Origin: Aedes albopictus
Taxonomy: Eukaryota > Arthropoda > Insecta > Diptera > Culicidae
DNA: 64,000 nt
Direction of reading: 5' to 3'
Assembly: GCF_035046485.1 (NCBI RefSeq)
Contig: NC_085138.1
Span: 67,262,580-67,326,579 of the forward strand
In this document: positions 20,044-30,403 of the stretch, in pieces
Position numbering within the stretch: the first letter of the stretch is position 1
How the letters are laid out: each line of letters opens with the position of its first letter
Made by a program: the position numbers and the translations under genes
Notes under the pieces: model-generated
The model's input: the letters and a program-made list of their open reading frames with translations, nothing else
The model's database searches: none
What the model was told of the DNA's origin: nothing

Positions 20044-23000
20044 TCATGCCTCTTCGTTGGAAGACTTCACGTTGTCCCTGATAGGGAGCACGCAAATTTT
20101 CGAGATTTCTCTCTGAAATACCCCAGTGCTGGTCCGCACTTCTGCCACTCGGATGTTTCCGTCCGAGCCTCGGAACACCTCAGTAACACGGCCGAGGTTC
20201 CACTTCAGCGATGGAGGCTGTTCGTCCATCAACAAGACCATTGTCCCAACTACGATGTTGTCACGTTGTTGCCTTGTCCACTTTGTCCGGAAGTGTAAGT
20301 CGGAGAGGTACAGCATAGTCCGCTTCTTCCGTACCTTAACTACGACGCAGACGAAGACTGCTACAAAGCATTTTTCGGGAGAACCACGGGACTTCGGATA
20401 GGAAACCTGGAACGGACCGCAGTAATCCACTCCAACCTTGAGGAATAGCAGTGCTCTCTCCGGCGGCATCAATTGTTCCTGCTGCCAGGAATGGAGCATC
20501 TTCAGATGGTAGTGGTGGATAATCATCGAGGCGAGCGGATGACGGTGGTCGATAATCGTCGGGTGCTTCCGGTCTTCTGAAACTGGCGCGTTCCGTAGCC
20601 GGCCGCCAACGCGGAGTACTCCTTCTCGCAGCTTGGGGTTCAGAACCGATATTTTGGAAGAATCTTTCACCTGATCCTCCCGGGACAAACTTGCTATCTC
20701 CTGCGGGAAGCATTCCTCTTGAAACAGACGAACCAACTGTAGCAGCGCGTCCTCATTCTCCTGCGAGATGATGTACCCGGTCTTCCTGGAATTGCGGTTC
20801 ACTTTCAGCGAGTTGTGCCTAAATCGACGTATCCAAGCAACCAGCCGGACTAGGGACGACAGGGACGAGCGCAGTGAAGAGATTTCACTGGGAGGGACTG
20901 CTTGCACCGGCAACGCTACGGCTTTTCGTTCTTCTAATGATGTTGGATCTGAAAAACCGTTCCATTCGGTGGATACCGAATCATTGGCGAAACCGACCCA
21001 TGGCGGGATACTTTCAATGATGCTCTGCTTCCTCGGCAACGGTCCTCGGTCTTGGGGCTCCGTCGTACAACACAACGTGGTGGTGGTCACTGGCATGGAC
21101 GCAATACCTTCGGAGATTCGGCCAGACACGATCCAACCAAATACCGTATTTTGGAACGTTGGTCCATCTTCGCTCAGTCGGAATCTTCCCTTCTGCAGCA
21201 GATCGAGGTAGTACTCGGCACCGATGATCATATCGATGTCCGACGTTTGGTAGAACTCGGGATCTGCTAATACGATGCGATCTGGTAGATTCCAGCGGCT
21301 TACGTCAAAGCCATCACACGGTAGTGGAATCGTCAGCTTCGGCAACACGTTGAAACGTATTGCTTCCTCGAAATTGGAGATGCTTGCGAAACGTGGACTA
21401 ACCGTGCCAGTCACACACCTTTGGGAAACACTAGTTGAACCTCCGATCCCTTTCACTGTTAAGTGGTTAGGGAATTCCTTAAGGTTCATTCGTCGACAGA
21501 ACTCGGATGTGACGAAACAATACTGCGAGCATGAATCCAGCAACGCTCTGGCCAGCATCGTGCTTCCGTCGGCATCACGAATTCGAACAATGGCAGTGGA
21601 TAGCAGGACTTGCCTTGAGGAAGGTCTTATTTGTGACGGAAGGGAGACAGTGTTTTGCAATGTGGGTTGTTGGTCTGTGGCGAGTTGTGGGTTTTGCGAA
21701 TGTGTGTGGATGATGGACAATGAAGTGGATGGTTCGTTTTGGTGGTGTGTGGTGGATGCTGTCTGGTGTGTTGGTGTTCCCGGCTGTGCTTGTTCTTGAG
21801 ATTGACTTGGGGATTTTGTTGACGTCTGCGGAACGGAGGATATTTTAGCACTGTTTGCTTCGGAGTGAAGCAGAGTATGGTGTTTTCTTCCACATTGTCG
21901 GCACAATCCCTTGCTGCAGCTCCTGGCCAAGTGTCCCGATGACAGGCAGTTCATGCACAAGCCGTTCTTTCTAACAGCATCATATCGCTCTGGTTTCGTC
22001 ATCTTCTGAAACTTTCCACACAGAAACGCTGGATGGAATGACTCCGAACAGAAGCAGCATCGCCCGGTGCTGCCGGTCGAAGGATGGCTTACACTTATCG
22101 TCGGCTTCTTCATCTCGCCGGCGGGGTTTCTCAACTCGACGGATTGGAGAACAGCGCAGTGATTCTTCAGGAAGGTGATAAGGTTCCGGTATGTAGGTAC
22201 TTCCTTAGAATTGTGCGCCGCTTCCCAGAATCGCAGGGTAGCACTGTCAAGTCTCGAGCAGACCATGTGCACCAGAATCGTGCTCCAGCTATCGGTGTCC
22301 TGGTTCATCTTCTTCAACATCTGCAGGTTCTTCTCGAAGTCGCTGATGAGCTGGCTCAGCGCTTCGTAGCTCTCTCGTCGCATGGACTCGATTCGGAAGA
22401 TGGCATCGAGGTACGCCTTCACGATTAACTTTCGGTTGTGATAGCGATCCTCCAGCGCGTCCCACGCTACCGAGTAGTTGGCAGCGGAAAGCTCGATGGA
22501 ACTGACTTCCAGGAGTGCGTCACCGGACAACGATGATCGGAGGTAGGTGAACTTATCCATGTCCGTGAGCTCCCGGTTCCGATGAATCAGGCTTTGAAAC
22601 GCGTCACGGTACGAAACCCAATCACGCAGAACACCGCTGAACGATGGGAGCTTTATCTCCGGAAGCTTCACCCTTGAGAGAATCGGCTGTGCAGCTGGAA
22701 CCGCAGAACTTGGATTGGCAGGCCTCATCTGATTCTGCCACTTCAGCAACGCAGCCTGCGCCTTGCAGTAGCAGTTCTCCACGCTCCTCGAAACAACTGC
22801 GCTTTCAGCTTCCCGCTTCTTCGCCGTAAGCTCCAGTCTCACTAGACGCTCTTGTTCCGACTCCTCTGTATCGACCACTTCATCTTCGTCGGCTTCATCC
22901 AGAATCACATCAATCTTCTCACGCACTTCGTGAAAGTCATGGAATGCACTTTCTAACAGCTGCAAACGAACTTCCACCTCATCTTTGTCTTCTTCTTCTT

Positions 23001-23088
23001 TGAATTCACGCACAAACGAAGCCACGGAGTCTAAACTGTCCCGTATGCGCTTCTCTCGCTTCAGCAAACCACGCAAATCGTCCGCCAT
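20044..23088 (-). CDS. BEL/Pao gag-protease polyprotein with deleted pol (1014 aa)
   Basis: A single open frame. Residues 1-120 are charged and coiled-coil-like. About 140-310 match the BEL gag region with LPSFSG and the following W-Y-F pattern (DUF1759 type). About 340-410 hold cysteine/histidine knuckles, including CMNCLSSGHLARSC and CRQCGRKHH. A retropepsin-like domain follows near 495-690, with LLDSCSQYC at the active-site position and IIGAEYYLDLL downstream. Reverse transcriptase and RNase H are absent. The frame passes directly into the pre-integrase region (LVAWIRRFRHN), then the HPLASMIIHHYH part of the integrase zinc domain, the VGVDYCGPF start of the integrase core, and finally the C-terminal DUF5641-like end (VRTSTGVFQREI). 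Complete BEL polyproteins are well over 1500 residues. Every junction keeps frame and no stop interrupts it. Confidence 0.85.
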   Translation of the reverse strand: MADDLRGLLKREKRIRDSLDSVASFVREFKEEEDKDEVEVRLQLLESAFHDFHEVREKIDVILDEADEDEVVDTEESEQERLVRLELTAKKREAESAVVSRSVENCYCKAQAALLKWQNQMRPANPSSAVPAAQPILSRVKLPEIKLPSFSGVLRDWVSYRDAFQSLIHRNRELTDMDKFTYLRSSLSGDALLEVSSIELSAANYSVAWDALEDRYHNRKLIVKAYLDAIFRIESMRRESYEALSQLISDFEKNLQMLKKMNQDTDSWSTILVHMVCSRLDSATLRFWEAAHNSKEVPTYRNLITFLKNHCAVLQSVELRNPAGEMKKPTISVSHPSTGSTGRCCFCSESFHPAFLCGKFQKMTKPERYDAVRKNGLCMNCLSSGHLARSCSKGLCRQCGRKHHTLLHSEANSAKISSVPQTSTKSPSQSQEQAQPGTPTHQTASTTHHQNEPSTSLSIIHTHSQNPQLATDQQPTLQNTVSLPSQIRPSSRQVLLSTAIVRIRDADGSTMLARALLDSCSQYCFVTSEFCRRMNLKEFPNHLTVKGIGGSTSVSQRCVTGTVSPRFASISNFEEAIRFNVLPKLTIPLPCDGFDVSRWNLPDRIVLADPEFYQTSDIDMIIGAEYYLDLLQKGRFRLSEDGPTFQNTVFGWIVSGRISEGIASMPVTTTTLCCTTEPQDRGPLPRKQSIIESIPPWVGFANDSVSTEWNGFSDPTSLEERKAVALPVQAVPPSEISSLRSSLSSLVRLVAWIRRFRHNSLKVNRNSRKTGYIISQENEDALLQLVRLFQEECFPQEIASLSREDQVKDSSKISVLNPKLREGVLRVGGRLRNAPVSEDRKHPTIIDHRHPLASMIIHHYHLKMLHSWQQEQLMPPERALLFLKVGVDYCGPFQVSYPKSRGSPEKCFVAVFVCVVVKVRKKRTMLYLSDLHFRTKWTRQQRDNIVVGTMVLLMDEQPPSLKWNLGRVTEVFRGSDGNIRVAEVRTSTGVFQREISKICVLPIRDNVKSSNEEA

Positions 23089-23836
23089 GATTCACTAATT
23101 AATCACTGAAGTCACTAGCCAAAGAATGTTCACAACACTGAGGAGTTCGTTTGCACTGTGCACTAACACCGCACTATACGCTGCCGCACTATTCACTGCC
23201 GCACTGTAACACTGCACTTGCTGCTACTGTTGACTGCGAATCGACTCAACGTTCCGCGCCGCGAGACGAACCACCCAAATTGACAGCACAGCGGAGGGGG
23301 AAACCGACCAACGAACGATCCAAGCCAACCAGAACCAGCGGAATCCAAGATCGATGAATTACGAATACCACAGGGACCAGATCCACTAAATCCAAAACAC
23401 AATTTCGCATGCAAATATAGCTTTATTGCAATCAATCGCCAGTGCAATGGCTACGCTACCCACCAGTGGCCTTTCTTCATGCAATTTGCCACCGACCCAA
23501 CATGCAATACTGTACTTCCCTGTGTTTCTGCAATCCGTCCGGAATCGTCTTGCTCGATCGGGTTGAATCCTGGTTCCGTACACGTCCTGTCCTCGTTCCG
23601 TAGTCGGTCGTTGCCTTCAGAAGAGATGCACCGATCCCTGATTCGTCAGCAACCACAACACACAAAATCCACCATTCGATTTCTCCGCCGCGCCGCAGTG
23701 CGATGGCGATCAATTATCCGAACTTTACCAAGCACTTATTGTTCGGCCAACTTGGCACTTTTCACCCGCGAAACGGAGCACAAATCCGCGCGCAATTAGT
23801 TAACACCGCGTATGATCCGGTTCGAAGGACCATTTA
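23089..23836 (-). promoter_or_regulatory. BEL/Pao leader with candidate primer-binding site
   Basis: Untranslated leader between the 5' LTR and the ATG. On the minus strand TGGTCCTTCGAACCGGAT (23832-23815) starts with TGG four bases inside the LTR, as a tRNA primer site would. I did not assign the tRNA. Confidence 0.55.
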
Positions 23837-24186
23837 TGTTTGCGCACATAGAGCGTTCCGGAGGTCCGCGGTGATATCGTCACTAAAACGCACTATTTCG
23901 CGGGTCGAATCAAAACAACTTTATTAAGGGAAACAAACGTAGTTCCGAGTGCGGCGGTGGTATATTTCTAACTGACTACTATTTACACTTTCTGCTGCAT
24001 CTATCCCGCAGAGATGGATAGGCAGCGGGAGCGAGCCGATCGTGAAGCGATCGGTAGCCGTACACATACGGACAATAGCATGCGACGGTCAGCTGTTGCT
24101 GGTGATAGCAAACGAGAGAATGAGTGACCACGCGCTAGGGTGGTACTCGCAACATAATTACAATAAATTAACTTTTGGCGCAGACA
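23837..24186 (-). repeat. BEL/Pao 5' LTR
   Basis: 350 bases, pairs with 18732-19081. The promoter for the element should lie here, on the minus strand. Confidence 0.9.
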
Positions 24187-24369
24187 GTATGCTTTGATTC
24201 ATATAGAACATGATTATAACATCTCAAATATGTTGCCGAAGCTCCACCTTCTGCGTTTTTTCGGTCATATATTTGTTTGAAAAACGGTTTTATTATTATG
24301 AACCAAAACACAGTAACTGGTCATATTGGAGTCGAAATAACTCCTATAGAACATGTTGTGTTACTTGGG

Positions 24370-24412
24370 AGATTAGTCGACCCACCAAAATCTGATTTTT
24401 TTAACTCGAACT
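24370..24412 (+). pseudogene. RTE copy 2, right part after the 12.8-kb insertion
   Basis: AGATTAGTCGACCCACCAAA and the next 20 bases align with RTE copy 1 at 1222-1262 (AGATCAGTCGACGCACCAAA). The similarity then stops. This short block is what shows that 11564-24369 is one insertion. Confidence 0.65.
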
Positions 24413-26542
24413 GTTAATCTACAAGTTTAAAAAAAATGGGGAGAATCATGTCATATTGGCCTTTCGATGACAACGCTTATTCAAATCTAGCGTACGGTCA
24501 CCACAAACGTTATTTTGCTGATGCTGAAGTAACGATATTACGATTACGCTAATAAAATAAAAGGTTTGAGCTTTGAATAGGTTTTAATAAAATTATGCGG
24601 CCATAAGGCATACATGTCTGATTTATCCTTTTTCAGAGTACCTACAAATGTAATCAATTAGATAAAACATAATTTACTGACCAACTCGATCATTTGAGCT
24701 GATTGAGCAGATGATGTCTATTAATTATGTTTGATGTAATCAAGCTTTTCACTGATTGATTATTGGTAGAAACCCACCCGAACATGCCTGGTGAATTACA
24801 TTATCAGGACCGATTGATGTTCTCATAACAAGAAAGAATAACGACTTTCGCTATTGACAAGGCGTTCTCATGTCAAACATCAATGAACCTAAACAGTGCT
24901 CTGGCATTCTGGAAAACAATCCCATTTCCTTTTGGTCACATTGACATCCACATCACTCAAGAGACTTTTTCACTAATTAACCATCTCCGGTAATGCCACC
25001 GAATAAAAGAGAGCGCTTCATGCTTGCTGCGCAAAAACCAGTCCAATTCCATATGTACGACAACCTTCGTTGTCGTCGTCGCCGTCATCGTCCTCGTGTC
25101 ACTTCTGCTCATATCCATATCGCCGGGGTGGAGCTTGGTCAACTTCTAATTAGTTTCATTGAACACCACCATCCGTCGTGTCCGTTCAAACCGGGGCATA
25201 ACATTTCCCTGGTGGATTTTTTTCCTGGTCGTCTTTGTCCCAGGCCAGGCATAATACCCAGCCAGTCGGTTCGGATCGGTTGCCGTCAAACTGTGCAACC
25301 AAACGGAGGAATCCCTACCACCTTTGACAAACTCGCTCCTTTCAACCGATGCGGTGACAGACGAGGTGCTTTGAATAGGGGAACCGCGGGTACTGAGTAA
25401 CCATAATTGTTCATAATATTTACTTTTTTTCTGGAAGTACCGCATTATTATATCAAAAAAATATAAAGGTTAAACTTATCGAATACCACAAACACATTTA
25501 AAAGATAAACGTTCTAGAAGTAAAGTATAACTAGGCTCAAATTCTTCAAAAAATTATTTTTTTACTCAAAATGCTCTAAATTCGGAATTGATTTGAAAAA
25601 TGTTAGGTATATTTCAATGAATCATAACTTGGGTCATAAGCATGAGCATGAGCATCAGCATAATACATGACCGTCAAATTCATAGTTGCTAAGCTCCGTG
25701 ATTAACCAGAACAATCGAAATTACACAAGGAACCATCAAACACAGCTTGGGAGTAGCAACTGCTCTCAATGTGCATCTTTGAGAATTCTGCACTTTATTA
25801 AGTCAATAACGGCTCCGGCCTCGTCCTTACGGTCTTCGAGGAAGGGAAGGAATGTTAGTTTGACGTACGTTACTCCAGGAAGAGTAATATTTAAGTGATC
25901 GAGGATCATTGATCATTCACCACCCTACAATGGACGTCTCACCCCCAGATTCCCCATGCATCACCAGCGTAGGCCAACTTCTGGAATGCCGGCAATGAAA
26001 GGCGCGATGGCGCAGTCAAAGCTGTCCGGAGAAAGAAAGACGTTTGACTTTTGGTCAGCACCAGAAGCAGCAGCAGCAGTAGCACTGACCGAGTCTGCAC
26101 CGGTGTGCGATTGAGCTTTTTGTGCTACGGGAGATGAATAGAGTTGTTCCGCTTTTTTTCTTCTTCTTTGTACATGCCATAAAGTCGGACGTTATTCTTT
26201 TGATGTGCTCTCTGTTCGAAAAGATGACCAAAGGCGCTAAAGAACGGTATTTTCGAGGCTTTGTTCTGAACCACACATTTCGACGGCATTTTTGGTTGAT
26301 CAATGGCCGATGTGGCCACAGAAATCCGTTTGGGTTTCCTCTTTGTATACTTAAAGCAAAGGAGAACATTAAGTGAATGTGCATTGGCATCGTTGGCAAT
26401 CAAATAAATTTAGCGCTTCGAAGTTGTTTATTTCAGCTTAAGTTTACGCTTCAGTTTAAATATTCGCCCGTAATAACTACTTCAGCATCTTCGGATCTAC
26501 ACTCACACAAAGAAGAAAGAAGTTTTGTAGCTTTAGGATTTT
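24413..26542. other. No gene recognised
   Basis: About 2.1 kb that I cannot assign. 24990-25400 is GC-richer than its surroundings and has a GTCGTC-rich stretch near 25070. It could be conserved non-coding host DNA or an old element. No splice-flanked coding exon is apparent. Confidence 0.4.
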
Positions 26543-27510
26543 TGCCTTTCTCATACACCAAGTGTACTGGAAAGGCTATATGTTCACTCCAAAAATGACT
26601 TTTTGAAAGGAGGCCCGGGGGTCGAGTCACATATACCAATCAACTCAGCTCAACGAATTGAGGTGATGTCTGTGTGTGTGTATGTATGTGTACAAAAAAC
26701 TCATGTCACTTTTAGGCATTAAATCTCAACCGATTTCAATAACTGACGGTTCGACGCGGAATCTGGTCCCATTGTTTCCTATTGAAAATGGTTCGGATTG
26801 GTCCAGCCGTTCCGGAGTTATGGCCATTTAGGTGTTCCGGATCGGTACCCCAGGAAGGGGCCAGATATGAAAACGCTACAAACCCATCCATGCGACACAT
26901 CAAACTACGGCATTTTCGATAACTTGATGAATGGTAAGCAGGAAAATATTCTCAGACCATTTTTGAACCGGTTGTGTTCCGGAACCGGGTGTCCCGCCGG
27001 AAGTGGCCAAATATAAAATTTAACTAAAACCATGCATGCGACACATCATACCGCGACTTTTTCAATAACCTGATGAACAGTAAGCAGGGAAGCATTCTCA
27101 GACTATATCGGAACCGGTAGTGTTCCGGAGCCGATTCCAGATGTCCCGCCGGAGGTGGCCAAGTATAAAAGTTTACCAAACCCAAGCATGCGACATATCA
27201 AATAGTGGCTTTTTTGATATCCTGATGAACAGTAAGCAGGAAAATATTCTCAGAACATAACTGAACCGGTAGTGATCCGGAAGCGGTTCCGGGTGTCCCA
27301 CCGGAAATGGCCAAATAAAAAAGTGAACCAAACCCATGCATGTGGCACATAATATCGCGGAATTTTAGGTATCTTGATTTGGCAAAAAAAAGTTTCCGGC
27401 CATTTTTGGGACAACCGGTAGTGTTCCACAACCGATTACGGGTGCCCCATCAAAAGTGGTGAAATGTAAAGGAGAACCAAACCCATAAATACGACACATT
27501 AAATGGCGTT
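26543..27510. mobile_element. TGCCTTTCTCG-family element, copy 3
   Basis: Begins TGCCTTTCTCATACACCAAG, then the CACTCCAAAAATGACTTTTT block, a TG run near 26669, and about five units of roughly 150 bases with CATGCGACACATC-like markers at about 26888, 27033, 27184, 27337 and 27483. Same organisation as copy 1, without the inserted 1226-bp element. The right terminus is lost at the pyrimidine-rich repeat. Confidence 0.65.
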
Positions 27511-27529
27511 TTTAGGTAACCCGGTCTCC

Positions 27530-28612
27530 ATTATCCTTCATTTTCATCCTACATTCTACAATCTTCTTCCTTCGTCCTACATTCTTCATTCTTCATCCTT
27601 TTTACTTCGTCATCTTCCATTCTTTATCCTTCATCCTTTATCCTTCATCATTATCATAATCATATTCATCATCATCATTCATCCTATATCCTTCATTTTT
27701 CATCCTACATCCTACAACCTTCTTCCTTCGTCCTACATTCTCCATTCTTCATCTTTTTTATTTCTTCATCTTCAATTCTTCATCCTTCATCATCCTTCAT
27801 CATTATCATAAACGTATTAATCATCATCATTCATCCTACATCCTACACAATTCATCCTACATTCAATGATGCAAATTATCACCTCACTAGTGCTGATCAC
27901 AACTCATCAACAGTATATTTATCGCGTGCGATTGAACTGTGCACTGATCAGCGATGACCAGCAGCAAAGTGGTGGCAAAACGAAAAGATACTGTACGTGC
28001 CTACCTCTATACAAAAATTCAAATCAATCGGTTTGAAAATGACTTAGTTATAGCGGCAAGTGCCCAAAATAGGTACACCTGCCCAAATGGTACAAGACCC
28101 TATCTTTCATCCTACAACCTATATTCTTATTTCTTCATCCTACACCTTTCTTCCTTCGTCCTTCAACTTACATCCTTTTCCCTTCATCTTACATCATATA
28201 TCCATCATACTTCATTCAACAGCTTTCCATTATATTTGATCTTTTATCCTACATATTATATCCTTCTTTCTTCATCCTACATCATATATTCTTCTTTTTT
28301 CATTCTACATCTTTCTACCTTTATCCTTCATCGTCATCGCCATCATTCTACATCCTTTATCCTTCATTTTACATTATTCTACATCCATTATCTTTTATCT
28401 TACATCCTATATCCTTCATGCTTCATTCAACATCTTTCCTTCACCTTTAATCCTACATCCTATATCCTTCTTTCTTCATCCTACATTCTTCATCCTTCAT
28501 CATCATCATCATCCTCATCGCCATCATTCTATATCCTTTATCCTTTATCCTTGATCTTCTTTCCTACATCCTTCACTCTACATCACCATCATAAACATCC
28601 TTCTACCTAAAT
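27530..28612. repeat. Pyrimidine-rich simple repeat tract
   Basis: Degenerate iterations of TTCATCCTACATYC over about 800 bases, with almost no G on this strand. It is interrupted at about 27866-28105. The S/F/H/L-rich open frames across it are by-products. Confidence 0.85.
27990..28105 (+). repeat. Half copy of the MITE at 58661-58858
   Basis: GACTTAGTTATAGCGGCAAG then TGCCCAAAATAGGTAC, and a terminal block ending CAAGACCCTATC, parallel the right half of the element at 58661-58858 (GACTTAGTTATAGCAAAGAG and TGCCCAAAATACC). No matching left half is seen here. Confidence 0.5.
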
Positions 28613-28616
28613 TTAC

Positions 28617-28800
28617 TTGACTGTTGCAGCTTACCCTCTCGGGGGAAACCGCTGTTAGCTTACGTTCTCGGAGGAATTTACTTTACTGTTGCAGCTTACC
28701 CTCTCGGGGGAATTCACTGATGGCTTACCCTTTTGGGGGAATTCGCTTTACTGTTGCAGCTTACACTCTTGGGGGAATTCACTGATACTGATAAGCTGTA
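28617..28800. repeat. ~64-base tandem repeat
   Basis: Nearly three units marked by ACTGTTGCAGCTTACCCTCT and GGGGGAATTCACTGAT. Within each unit the GCTTACNCTYTNGGGGGAA half-motif occurs twice. Confidence 0.8.
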
Positions 28801-28867
28801 ACAACAGCAATCTCCATAACAACATGACTCGGGAGAACAGCTCGTATTTAAAGAAGGAAAAAATATC

Positions 28868-29080
28868 TAAGGCCGATATGGCCAAGCGCATGCAGTAAGC
28901 GCACGGGTAATCAACAATACCATGGGTGACGCTATCAATTCGCGTTCGGGTCAGAAACTGTTCATTATGAAAATTTCCTTGACTTATTCGGGATATAAAT
29001 ATCGTAATGCCTGTTACACGATATACAAGCTGAGAAGTAGGCTTTATCTCAGATGGGGCGTAACGCCAAGAAAAGGAAGA
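28868..29080 (+). mobile_element. Feilai SINE, degraded but with head region
   Basis: A tRNA-like head (GATATGGCCAAGCGCATGCA, then GGTGACGCTATCAATTCGCG in the B-box region) is followed by TTTCCTTGACTT, GTTACACGATATACAAGCTG and GGGGCGTAACGCCAAG. The family layout is preserved, but the promoter boxes are mutated. Confidence 0.65.
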
Positions 29081-29099
29081 ATTACCATATCTTATTTAT

Positions 29100-29245
29100 G
29101 CATTTTCGTATTTTCAGCCTTTCCAATTTTCAGCCTTTTGTAATTTCAGCCTTATGTTACACTTTCTTAATTCCAGACTTTCATATTCAACCTTCTGTGC
29201 ATTCAGCCTTTTGAGATTCAGCCTTATGTTAATATCCCCTTGGAG
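29100..29245. repeat. TTTCAGCCTTTTG short tandem repeats
   Basis: Six or seven diverged iterations of TTTCAGCCTTTTGNNAT across about 140 bases. Function unknown. Confidence 0.7.
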
Positions 29246-29254
29246 GTTAGGGAC

Positions 29255-29400
29255 CAAGTCTTTCGTCCTGCGCACGTACTCCTAGATCTGCTACCACGCT
29301 ACCTTTAGTGCTTGCAACGTCGGAACTGAGGTGCTCATCGTAATGCTGCCGCCACCTCTCGACCACCTCCCCTGAACGGCTTTTCGACCCGTATGAAGTT
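29255..29400 (-). pseudogene. LINE polymerase fragment, RTE-like
   Basis: On the minus strand near 29365-29300 the frame reads VERWRQHYDEHLSSDVAS, the linker that precedes the reverse transcriptase in RTE-like LINEs. It ends at a stop after a few more codons. A short isolated fragment. Confidence 0.45.
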
Positions 29401-29908
29401 GATCACCAATATTACCTTCTTTTCCCGATCAGCCTAGATAACTGTGTAGTGTCGGTAGCGGTTGGTTCAACTGGCTAAGAATAGCACTACGGACCGCCTG
29501 TTCCAGTGCACTAATCAGGTGACTCCTAATTCAAGGTGTTATGCGGCTTTACGCTTACCGTGCCTAGGAAAGAATGGTTAGGGGGGGGGGGGTGGTCTTA
29601 TAAAAACCTAATCGCAAACGGAGCCTGTGGAGCACCAGGGCATCCTCCACAGTATTAGCCCTTACAGTGCTAACCGGAGCAATGTTATTAATTAGTTTAA
29701 ATTTTCACGTATATGGTTTCGCATTATGCGTTTTACACAGTGTCATCCTCGCCTTTGGCGCACTTTAATCGATACCGATCTGGCCTTATTATTGTTCTTT
29801 TTTGTGCTGTGATTGTTAAAGTTTAATCTTGCCTAGTTTGGGTAGTGGTTATACGGTTAGGATAGCTCAGATCAATCTTCAGCACAAAAGAACAGCAACG
29901 ATCAATCT

Positions 29909-30180
29909 TTGCAGACTTTGAAAAATGGCACAGCCCAAGTGGCGTTAGTCCAGGAACCTTACTTTCGTAAGGGGAATTTCTATCTAGGAAACCTTGTGAA
30001 TCCGGTGTTTGCTACTTTCAGTAAAAATGAAATGGCAAACTCACGTGTCATGCCTCGAACATGTTTGCTGGCCAACAACTCAATCTTTGCTATACTCATC
30101 TGTGAACTAACTACCAGAGATGTATGTGCTATCACAATCGATGTATCTGTTGGAAACCTCAAAAGGAAATACGTCTATTG
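29909..30180 (+). pseudogene. Copy A endonuclease, N-terminal part
   Basis: The frame contains VALVQEPYFRKGNFYLG, where QEP is the conserved endonuclease motif that follows the first strand, and continues to KRKYVYCS, where the 216-bp MITE interrupts. It resumes as YLPLDEPSP at 30412, is cut again at 30464, and continues at 35742 with FGSDANAHH and SDHRYILF (about 35785-36030). Confidence 0.7.
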
Positions 30181-30187
30181 TTCGGTT

Positions 30188-30403
30188 TGGGGCCGGGTCA
30201 CAACGTCCGAGGCCATACAGTCCCGGACATTAAGTCGCGTTTTTTTGCGAAATAGCGTCCAAAAGTTTGGATGCGTCATAATATCCTATGTGCCTTCTTT
30301 CCTTGGACTTCGTGGCGTATCTGCAAGTTCGGACGTTATGCCCCGGAAAAATGCGCCATAAAGTCCTGGGACTTTATGGCCTCGAACGTTATGATACTGC
30401 GCC
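30188..30403. mobile_element. 216-bp MITE, 8-bp TSD (hAT-like)
   Basis: GTTCGGTT is duplicated at 30180-30187 and 30404-30411. The ends are imperfect inverted repeats sharing CGAGGCCATANAGTCCC. Removing the insert restores continuity of the endonuclease frame. An 8-bp duplication is typical of hAT-type transposition. Non-coding. Confidence 0.75.

Larger units (their letters stand above)
18732..24186 (-). mobile_element. BEL/Pao LTR retrotransposon, internally deleted, recent
   Basis: Two 350-base LTRs in direct orientation, identical as far as I can read, flank 4.75 kb of interior. The 5-base duplication GTATG is at 18727-18731 and 24187-24191, the length typical of BEL/Pao. Transcription would run on the minus strand. 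LTRs start TGTTTGCG and end CAGACA on the plus strand. The interior carries one long frame with gag and protease but lacks reverse transcriptase and RNase H, so the copy could move only with proteins from a complete relative. It is the youngest large layer of the nest. Confidence 0.9.
11564..24369. mobile_element. 12.8-kb CCCAAGTAACAC-ended insertion in RTE copy 2
   Basis: The left end CCCAAGTAACACCG at 11564 and the right end, read inverted as CCCAAGTAACACAACATG at 24369, are inverted repeats. The dinucleotide AG is duplicated at 11562-11563 and 24370-24371. RTE sequence stops at AAAACAACCAG and resumes with a block closely resembling AGATCAGTCGAC of copy 1, which shows that one event separated them. 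The small element at 50882-51050 has the same type of ends and a 2-bp GA duplication. No transposase is recognisable. The insertion has grown by later nested insertions: 12716-14910, 15155-16475, 16951-17484, SINEs, and BEL/Pao at 18732-24186. Confidence 0.7.

Noticed and set aside
20768..21800. Plus-strand frames opposite the BEL/Pao gene
   Set aside because: They mirror a coding sequence of high GC content and contain no motifs.
27503..28610. Long S/F/H/L-rich open frames
   Set aside because: They follow the pyrimidine-rich simple repeat, which lacks stop codons by composition.
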